Shown here: piece after piece, positions 29,595 through 39,617 of the stretch
Numbering within the stretch: position 1 is the stretch's first letter
Layout: each line of letters starts with the position of its first letter
DNA from: Sulfuritalea sp.
GTDB taxonomy: Bacteria; Pseudomonadota; Gammaproteobacteria; Burkholderiales; Rhodocyclaceae
Assembly (NCBI GenBank): GCA_018333815.1
Contig: JAGXSN010000064.1
Coordinates: 1-39,617, forward strand
Direction: 5' to 3'
Length of the DNA: 39,617 bases
Position numbers and translations under genes: made by a program
The notes under the pieces: model-generated
What the model saw: only the letters and a program-made list of their open reading frames with translations
What the model was told of the DNA's origin: nothing
Databases searched by the model: none

Positions 29595-31797
29595 CGACGC
29601 CGCTCACCGCGCCCAGCACCGCGAGAATCTTCTGCAGCTGCGCGGCGCTGGCCAGTTCGACGGTGAACGCCATGCGCGCGACGCCGGCCCTGGACTGGGT
29701 CCTGACCGCCGTGACATTGACCTTTTCCTTCGACAGGGCATCGGAAATGTCGCGCAGCAGGCCCTGCCGGTCCGCCGCCTCGACGCGCAGGTCGCTGGCG
29801 TAGACGCTCGGCAGCTTGCCGCCCCGCCTCGCCCACTCCGCCTCGATGACGCGCTCGGGATTTCTGGCCGCCATGTTGCGGAAGTTGGCGCACTCGACGC
29901 GGTGCACCGAGACGCCGCGCCCGCGCGTGACGAAGCCGGCGATGGCATCCGGCGGCACCGGCTTGCAGCAGCGGCCGAGCTGGGTGAGCATCTTGTCCAT
30001 GCCGACGACGAGGATCTGGCCCGTGCTCGGCGCGGACTTGGCGCGCTGGGTGAGGATTTCCGGCTCGGCCGTCTCCGCCGGCGGCTCGCCCTGCAGCGCG
30101 GTCTGGAGCGCGCGCGGGCCGACCTCGTCGCGCGCGGCGGCGAGGAACAGCGCGTCGGTGTTCTTGAAGCCGAGCTTGTGCGCCAGCTCCTCCAGGTTGG
30201 CCTGCGCGGCGCCGTCGCGCTGCAGTTCCTTGGTGACCCAGGCGCGCCCGGCCGCGAGCATCTGGGTTTCCTGCCGGGCGGCGAACCAGGCCTTGACCTT
30301 CGTCCGCGCGCGCGGCGAGACGAGGTAGCCGGGACTGAGCCAGTCGCGCGACGGCCCGCCGGTCTTGGCGACCGTGATCTCGACGCGCTGGCCGCTCTGC
30401 AAGGGGGTGTTGAGCGGCACGAGCTGACCGTCGATCTTGGCGCCGCGGCAGCGGTGGCCGAGGTCGGTATGCACGCGGTAGGCGAAGTCGATCGGCGTGG
30501 CGCCCTTGGGCAGGTCGATGACGCGGCCCTGCGGGGTCATCACGTAGAGGGTGTCGTCGAGGGCGGCGCGCTTGAACTGCTCGACCCAGACGGCCGAATC
30601 GGTGATCTCGTCGCGCCACGAGAGGAGTTGCCGCAGCCAGGCGATCTTGTCGTCGTAGGCCGAATCCGCTTTCGTCGCGCTTTTGCCAGCGGAATTGCCG
30701 GCTTCCTTGTAACGCCAGTGCGCCGCCACGCCGAGCTCGGCATGCGCGTGCATCTCGGGCGTGCGGATCTGCACCTCGAGCGCGCGACCGTCCTCGGCCA
30801 TCACGGCGGTATGCAGCGAACGGTAGTAGTTGCCCTTGGGGTGCGAGATGTAGTCGTCGAACTCGCCGTGGATCGGCTGCCAGAGCGCATGCACGATGCC
30901 GAGCGCGGTGTAGCAGTCCTTGTCCTCCGCGACGATGATGCGCAGGGCGCGCACGTCATAGACCTGCTCGAAATCGATGTCCTTCTGGCGCATCTTGTTC
31001 CAGATGCTGTAGATGTGCTTGGGCCGGCCAACCACCTCGGCCTGGGTCACGCCGGACTTGGCCAGTTCCTCCTTGAGGCGAACGACGGCATTGACGATGA
31101 AGGCCTCGCGTTCGAGGCGCTTCTCGTCGAGCTGTCTGGCGATCTTCTTGTAGGTGGCCGGCTCGAGGAAGCGGAACGACAGGTCCTCGATTTCCCACTT
31201 GAGCTGCCAGACGCCGAGCCGGTTGGCCAGCGGCGCGTAGATTTCCAGGCTCTCGCGGGCGACTTCGACGCGCTCCGGCGTGTCGAAGTCGGTCAGGAAA
31301 CGCAGGGTCTGGGTGCGCGAGGCCAGCCGGATCATGACCACGCGGAGGTCGGCGGCCAGCGCCAGCAGCATCTTGCGCAGGATCTCGGCCTGTGCCCGGA
31401 TGTCGTCGGCGCCCTGCGCCTTCTGCGCCGACGCGCGAGCCAGCGGCCGGAGGTTCTTGAGCCGGTAAAGCCCATCGACCAGTTCCGCGATCTGTGCTCC
31501 CCAGCACAGCGGCGCCTTTTCCCGTGCAGACGGAAGGAAATCGGGAACAGCGAACAGCAGCGCGGCCAGCCGGCTGTCGAGGTCGAGGTTCAGGGCGGCA
31601 AGGATCAGCGCCGTGCCGAGGCCGTGCCCGAATGCCGTCTCGCCGGAGCCGACTTTCCGGTCGCCGTAGATTTCGCCGGCCTGGCTGACGGCAAGCAGCA
31701 GCTTCTGCGCGCCTTCTTCCGGCAGGCCGGCGATGAGGCGTTCGAGCGTGGCCTGATCGATGCCGGAATCCGGCAGGGCGTGGACGACGGAGACCAT
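29575..31797 (-). CDS. relA: RelA/SpoT-family (p)ppGpp synthetase with degenerate HD domain (RelA-type)
   Basis: YDVRALRIIVAEDKDCYTALGIVHALWQPIHGEFDDYISHPKGNYYRSLHTAV synthetase; TGS (VMTPQGRVIDLPKGATPIDFAYRVHTDLGH) and ACT domains; HD signature degenerate. Confidence 0.93.
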   Translation of the reverse strand: MVSVVHALPDSGIDQATLERLIAGLPEEGAQKLLLAVSQAGEIYGDRKVGSGETAFGHGLGTALILAALNLDLDSRLAALLFAVPDFLPSAREKAPLCWGAQIAELVDGLYRLKNLRPLARASAQKAQGADDIRAQAEILRKMLLALAADLRVVMIRLASRTQTLRFLTDFDTPERVEVARESLEIYAPLANRLGVWQLKWEIEDLSFRFLEPATYKKIARQLDEKRLEREAFIVNAVVRLKEELAKSGVTQAEVVGRPKHIYSIWNKMRQKDIDFEQVYDVRALRIIVAEDKDCYTALGIVHALWQPIHGEFDDYISHPKGNYYRSLHTAVMAEDGRALEVQIRTPEMHAHAELGVAAHWRYKEAGNSAGKSATKADSAYDDKIAWLRQLLSWRDEITDSAVWVEQFKRAALDDTLYVMTPQGRVIDLPKGATPIDFAYRVHTDLGHRCRGAKIDGQLVPLNTPLQSGQRVEITVAKTGGPSRDWLSPGYLVSPRARTKVKAWFAARQETQMLAAGRAWVTKELQRDGAAQANLEELAHKLGFKNTDALFLAAARDEVGPRALQTALQGEPPAETAEPEILTQRAKSAPSTGQILVVGMDKMLTQLGRCCKPVPPDAIAGFVTRGRGVSVHRVECANFRNMAARNPERVIEAEWARRGGKLPSVYASDLRVEAADRQGLLRDISDALSKEKVNVTAVRTQSRAGVARMAFTVELASAAQLQKILAVLGAVSGVVSVRRG

Positions 31798-31800
31798 GCC

Positions 31801-32532
31801 TTATTTCAGCCTGGCAAAGGCCGCCGCGTGCGCATGCAGGGAAATCGCAAAATTGCGGATGCTCAATTCCGCGTTCGGTTGGCTATAACCGCCGCGCACG
31901 CCCTCCTTCGCCGACGAGGTGAAAAAGCAAGCAGCATCGTAGAGGCGTTCCCGAACTAGCCGCTCGCAAACCGTCTCGTAGCGTCCGGCATAGCTGAGTT
32001 GCTGAAATGTCTCATCGACCTTGAATGGATGCAGCTCGATCTTTTTCGTCGGCCGCAAAGAGGATGGCTGCTCCTCCAGCATGAACAGGTAACCCAGCCA
32101 TGGCTTCCCGCTCGGCGCTAGGATGCCCTTTCGGTAGGCAGACCAAAAGTCCGTCGCATTGCCACGCGCTTCCTCGACGCGATTGTTGAAATTGTTACCG
32201 AAGCTGCCAACCTGCGATTTGACTTCGACCGCAGCAATCAGATCGCTCCCGCACACGACAACCACATCCCATTCCTTCGTCGGGCGAAAGTAACCGGGCA
32301 AGGTGCGCGGAAGTTTTTGGGCAACATGGATATTTGCAGTTGCCAGACTTGCATCCTTGACTATCGCGGCAATCAGCTGCACAAATCCATCGGCATGCTT
32401 GCCGCCCGTGACGGCACTGCGATTGCCGGCATCCTTCTTCCCGCTTGAACTCCCCTGTCTGACTTTTTGGGCTTCGCGGGTCTTCCAGAAATGCTGGACA
32501 GATTTGGCAAGCTGCTTTTCGATATCGATCAT
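31801..32532 (-). CDS. Type II restriction endonuclease, PaeR7I/XhoI-like
   Basis: GKKDAGNRSAVTGGKHADGFVQLI, LPGYFRPTKEWDVVVV, AAVEVKSQVGSFGNNFNNRVEEARGNATDFWSAY, PWLGYLFMLEE; coupled to an upstream methyltransferase. Confidence 0.82.
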   Translation of the reverse strand: MIDIEKQLAKSVQHFWKTREAQKVRQGSSSGKKDAGNRSAVTGGKHADGFVQLIAAIVKDASLATANIHVAQKLPRTLPGYFRPTKEWDVVVVCGSDLIAAVEVKSQVGSFGNNFNNRVEEARGNATDFWSAYRKGILAPSGKPWLGYLFMLEEQPSSLRPTKKIELHPFKVDETFQQLSYAGRYETVCERLVRERLYDAACFFTSSAKEGVRGGYSQPNAELSIRNFAISLHAHAAAFARLK

Positions 32533-33515
32533 GTCTGATGCAGATGAAACGTTGCCCCGGAGAACAAGCGCTTGGTGTCGCGTTCGACGCGTTTTGCAGC
32601 CTGCTCGAAATAATGGTCGTCGATTTCAACGGAAACCGAGTTTCTGCCGTTGCGGGCCGCCGCCACGGTGGTCGTGCCCGTGCCCATGAAAGGATCGAGG
32701 ACCGTGTCGCCGACAAATGAAAACATGCGGATCAGTCGTTCGGCCAGTTCCAAGGGATAAGGCGCTGGATGGTGCTTCGTCGAGGTGCCGGTTACCCCGG
32801 TCCAGATCTGCTGAAACCAGAGTTTGTGTCTGTCGGCCGGGATGACAGAAAGTATTCTGGTAGCCAGTGAAGGGCTGCGGTATCCACCGGGTTTGCGCTC
32901 CATCAGAATGAACTCGATATCGTTCTTGATGACCGCATTGGGCTCATAAGGTTTTCCCAGAAAACCGCCCCCGCTGCCTTCCGCCTCGTAGGCCGCATTC
33001 GCGATCTTGTGCCACAGGATCGGTGCAAGATTGGAAAACCCGATGCTGCGGCAATGCTCCTGGATCGATGCATGCAGCGGAATCACGGTGTGCTCGCCCT
33101 TGTTTTTCCGGCGCGACAGGCACACATCGCCGACCACGCAAACCAGCCGCCCTCCGGGTACCAGAACGCGAAAGCTTTCGCGCCAGACCCGATCCAGCTC
33201 GCTCAGAAATTCATCATAGTCGGCGATATGCCCCATCTGCGCGTCGTGATCCCGATATTCCTTCAGTGTCCAGTAAGGTGGGGATGTCACCACCAGATGA
33301 ACGCTTTCGTCACGCAGAAAAGAAAGTTCGCGAGCATCTGCTCGATAAAGATCATGCCGCGAGGGAATTTGCGCCAGACAAGCCTCGATTGCCGCGGTCG
33401 CCTTGGCATCCTTGGCGATGCGCGGCAGGTCGGTCTGGTGGTCGACGATTGTCCCGACTTCGCGCGGAACAAATGCGGAAAAATCAAGCGTAATTGGCTC
33501 GTTAGGCTTGTTCAT
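32529..33515 (-). CDS. Site-specific DNA methyltransferase (beta-class order, TSPPYW motif)
   Basis: VVTSPPYWTLKEY (motif IV) precedes VLDPFMGTGTTTVAAARNGRNSVSVEID (motif I); ATGA overlap with the endonuclease start. Confidence 0.92.
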   Translation of the reverse strand: MNKPNEPITLDFSAFVPREVGTIVDHQTDLPRIAKDAKATAAIEACLAQIPSRHDLYRADARELSFLRDESVHLVVTSPPYWTLKEYRDHDAQMGHIADYDEFLSELDRVWRESFRVLVPGGRLVCVVGDVCLSRRKNKGEHTVIPLHASIQEHCRSIGFSNLAPILWHKIANAAYEAEGSGGGFLGKPYEPNAVIKNDIEFILMERKPGGYRSPSLATRILSVIPADRHKLWFQQIWTGVTGTSTKHHPAPYPLELAERLIRMFSFVGDTVLDPFMGTGTTTVAAARNGRNSVSVEIDDHYFEQAAKRVERDTKRLFSGATFHLHQT

Positions 33516-33524
33516 GCCCGAACT

Positions 33525-37448
<3,924 letters not shown>

Positions 37449-37553
37449 GGGAAATAGCCTGGGAAGCGGGCCTTAAGCGGGGCTTTGAGCGCGGGCGGTG
37501 ATTATACTTGCGGCCTGACAAACCCCTGCCCGCAGACGAAAGGAGTTCACTCG

Positions 37554-38429
37554 ATGCAGATCGGATTCATCGGACTTGGCCTGATGGGCCGTCCCATGGC
37601 TCTGCACCTGGCGCATGCCGGTCACGGCCTGCATCTGTGGGCGCGTCGTCCTGCTGCGCTTGAACCGTTCAAGGCAGTCGATGCGCGTGCGCACGTTTCC
37701 GCCGGCGCGGTCGCCGGCCATGCGGATGTCGTGTTCACGATGGTCGCCGATGCGCCCGATGTGCGCGCGATCTGCCTCGGCCAGGATGGCATCGCCGCCG
37801 GCGCACGGAAAGGTCTGATCGTCGTCGATATGAGCACGATCAACCCCAATGCGGCGCGCGAGATCGGCACGGCGCTTGCGGACAAGGGCATCGAGTTCAT
37901 CGATGCTCCGGTGTCGGGGGGAGAAATCGGCGCGATCAACGCCACGCTCACCATCATGGCCGGCGGCAAGCCCGAAGTCTTCGCCAAGGTGCAGCCGCTG
38001 TTCGAGAAGCTGGGCAAGTCGGTCACCCTGATCGGCGATATCGGCGCCGGCCAGGTCGCCAAGGCCTGCAACCAGATCCTCACCGGGGTCGGCGTGCTGG
38101 CGGTCGCCGAGGCCTTCAACTTCGCGGCGAAAAACGGCGTCGAGGTCGCCAGGGTGCGGGAAGCGCTGCTGGGCGGCTTCGCCTATTCGCGCATCCTCGA
38201 AAACCACGGCCAGCGCATGCTCGACCGCAACTTCAAGCCGGGGTTCAAGGCCTGGATGCACCAGAAGGACCTGCGCATCGTCATGGAAGAGGCGCACCGG
38301 CTCGGCCTCATGTTGCCCGCCGCCGCCGCCACGGCACAACTCTTCAATGCCATCGTCGGCAGCGGCATGGGCGAGGAGGATTCGATTTCCGCGCTGAAAC
38401 TGCTCGAAAAGATGAGCAGCAAGGATTAG
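37554..38429 (+). CDS. NAD(P)-dependent beta-hydroxyacid dehydrogenase (2-hydroxy-3-oxopropionate reductase-like)
   Basis: IGFIGLGLMGRPMALHLAHAGH, FIDAPVSGGEIGA; ATG at 37554. Confidence 0.9.
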   Translation: MQIGFIGLGLMGRPMALHLAHAGHGLHLWARRPAALEPFKAVDARAHVSAGAVAGHADVVFTMVADAPDVRAICLGQDGIAAGARKGLIVVDMSTINPNAAREIGTALADKGIEFIDAPVSGGEIGAINATLTIMAGGKPEVFAKVQPLFEKLGKSVTLIGDIGAGQVAKACNQILTGVGVLAVAEAFNFAAKNGVEVARVREALLGGFAYSRILENHGQRMLDRNFKPGFKAWMHQKDLRIVMEEAHRLGLMLPAAAATAQLFNAIVGSGMGEEDSISALKLLEKMSSKD

Positions 38430-38433
38430 GAAA

Positions 38434-39306
38434 ATGTCAGTACATGCTTGCGAAGTCACGGTCGTCGATTTCGACGAGAAGGTCCTCGCCGCCTCGCAGC
38501 GCGTCCCGGTCATCGTCGATTTCTGGGCGCCCTGGTGCCAGCCCTGCCGCATCCTCAAGCCCATCCTCGAAAAGCTGGCTGCCGAGTATGGCGGCAAGTT
38601 CATCCTCGCCAAGGTCAATTCCGACGAGAACCAGGAACTGGCGGCGCGTTACGGCGTGCGCGGCATCCCGGCGGTCAAGGCCTTCGTCGCCGGCCGGCAG
38701 GCCGACGAATTCACCGGCGCCCTGCCCGAAAGCCGGGTGCGCGAATTCATCGAGCGGCTGATCCCCTCGCCCGCCGAGCCGCTGCGCCAGGAAGCGCTCG
38801 CCCTTGCCGCCGCCGGCGATCTCGCTGCCGCACGCGGGAAAATGGTCGAGGCGATCAACCTCGATCCGCGCAACGACATGTCCTGCCTCGATTTCATCCA
38901 GTTGAGCATCGACCTGGGCAGTGCCGCCGCGCTGGCCGAGGCGAACAAACTGATGGCCGCGGTGGCCGACCGGGCGCGCGACCGGACCCGAGTCGAATCC
39001 TTGCAGGCTCGCCTGAACGTGGCCGGCTCGGCGGGCGAAGTCGATCTCGCCGCGCTGCGGGAACGGCTTGCGGGAGACGCGAACGATCACGACGCCCGGC
39101 TGCAACTCGCCAACACGCTGGCACTGCGACACGACTACCGCGGCGCCCTCGAAAACCTGATGGAGATCGTGCGGCGCGACCGCACATGGAATGGCGAAGC
39201 CGGCCGCAAGGGGATGCTCAACCTGTTCGCGCTGCTCGCCGCCCAGCCGCAGCATGACGATCTGGTGCGCGAGTTCCGCCTCGCGCTGGCCCGGACGCTA
39301 AACTGA
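38434..39306 (+). CDS. Thioredoxin-TPR protein (CnoX/YbbN-like)
   Basis: VIVDFWAPWCQPCRILKPILEKLA thioredoxin motif plus C-terminal TPR-like region. Confidence 0.9.
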   Translation: MSVHACEVTVVDFDEKVLAASQRVPVIVDFWAPWCQPCRILKPILEKLAAEYGGKFILAKVNSDENQELAARYGVRGIPAVKAFVAGRQADEFTGALPESRVREFIERLIPSPAEPLRQEALALAAAGDLAAARGKMVEAINLDPRNDMSCLDFIQLSIDLGSAAALAEANKLMAAVADRARDRTRVESLQARLNVAGSAGEVDLAALRERLAGDANDHDARLQLANTLALRHDYRGALENLMEIVRRDRTWNGEAGRKGMLNLFALLAAQPQHDDLVREFRLALARTLN

Positions 39307-39327
39307 AACACCCTCTCGCAACATCGA

Positions 39328-39617
39328 CTATTTGGCGATTTGCTTCTCGCGGCGTTCCTCGATTTCCTTGCAATCGATGCAGAGCGTCGCCGTCGGGCGC
39401 GCCTCGAGACGTTTCAGACCGATCTCGACGCCGCAGCCTTCGCAGTAGCCATACTCTCCGGTCTCGATGCGGGCGAGCGACTCGTCGATTTTCTTGATCA
39501 GCTTGCGCTCCCGATCCCGGTTGCGCAATTCGAGTGCGATGTCGGATTCCTGGCTGGCGCGATCGTTGGGGTCGGCGAAAACCGTCGCCTCGTCCTGCAT
39601 GGTATGGACCGTCCTCT
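39328..39617 (-). CDS. dksA: RNA polymerase-binding transcription factor DksA, N-terminus truncated by window end
   Basis: [42 protein letters not shown] and CEGC...CIDC zinc finger; frame open to window edge. Confidence 0.95.
   Translation of the reverse strand, partial: RTVHTMQDEATVFADPNDRASQESDIALELRNRDRERKLIKKIDESLARIETGEYGYCEGCGVEIGLKRLEARPTATLCIDCKEIEERREKQIAK

Noticed and set aside
29575-31797. Bifunctional SpoT (synthetase plus hydrolase)
   Set aside because: The HD region is degenerate (HGLGTALILAALNLDLDSRLAALLFAVPD lacks the usual ALLHD), favouring a RelA-type synthetase.
38434-39306. Unusual thioredoxin-TPR fusion as novelty
   Set aside because: Architecture matches the known CnoX/YbbN family; not unusual.

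Overview
GC-rich proteobacterial chromosome segment; gene content and order look betaproteobacterial, possibly Rhodocyclales (inference). Housekeeping blocks: 'pheA-hisC-tyrA-aroA::cmk-rpsA-ihfB-lapA-lapB-hldA(rfaE1)-hldD-cysM-PolB-like exonuclease, then tRNA-Ser(GCT); moaA-mobA; relA; purL; a GarR-type reductase; a TPR-thioredoxin; and the 3' end of dksA'. Accessory content: (i) a PAS-GGDEF diguanylate cyclase beside a small orphan ORF. (ii) A HvfA/bufferin-type copper-RiPP operon: a precursor with three DGKCGEGKCGG repeats, a DUF692 enzyme, a DUF2063 partner, a 28-codon micro-ORF that looks like an internally deleted DoxX, an ECF sigma factor and a zf-HC2 protein. (iii) A minus-strand operon of two di-heme peroxidases, a TAT-Rieske subunit, an AioA/IdrA-family molybdopterin oxidoreductase and a cytochrome c, which resembles iodate reductase (IdrABP1P2) more than canonical arsenite oxidase. 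Upstream of it are an NtrC-type sigma54 activator/sensor kinase pair, a plausible -24/-12 promoter, palindromic activator sites and a Tgl-like transglutaminase gene. (iv) A PaeR7I/XhoI-like type II restriction-modification pair inserted between relA and purL. (v) A dispersed 23-bp repeat, AAAGTCGGCGCTGGCGGGACGGC, with about 10 exact or degenerate copies in both intergenic and coding DNA. All calls come from reading the sequence and from recalled family features; no database searches were run.
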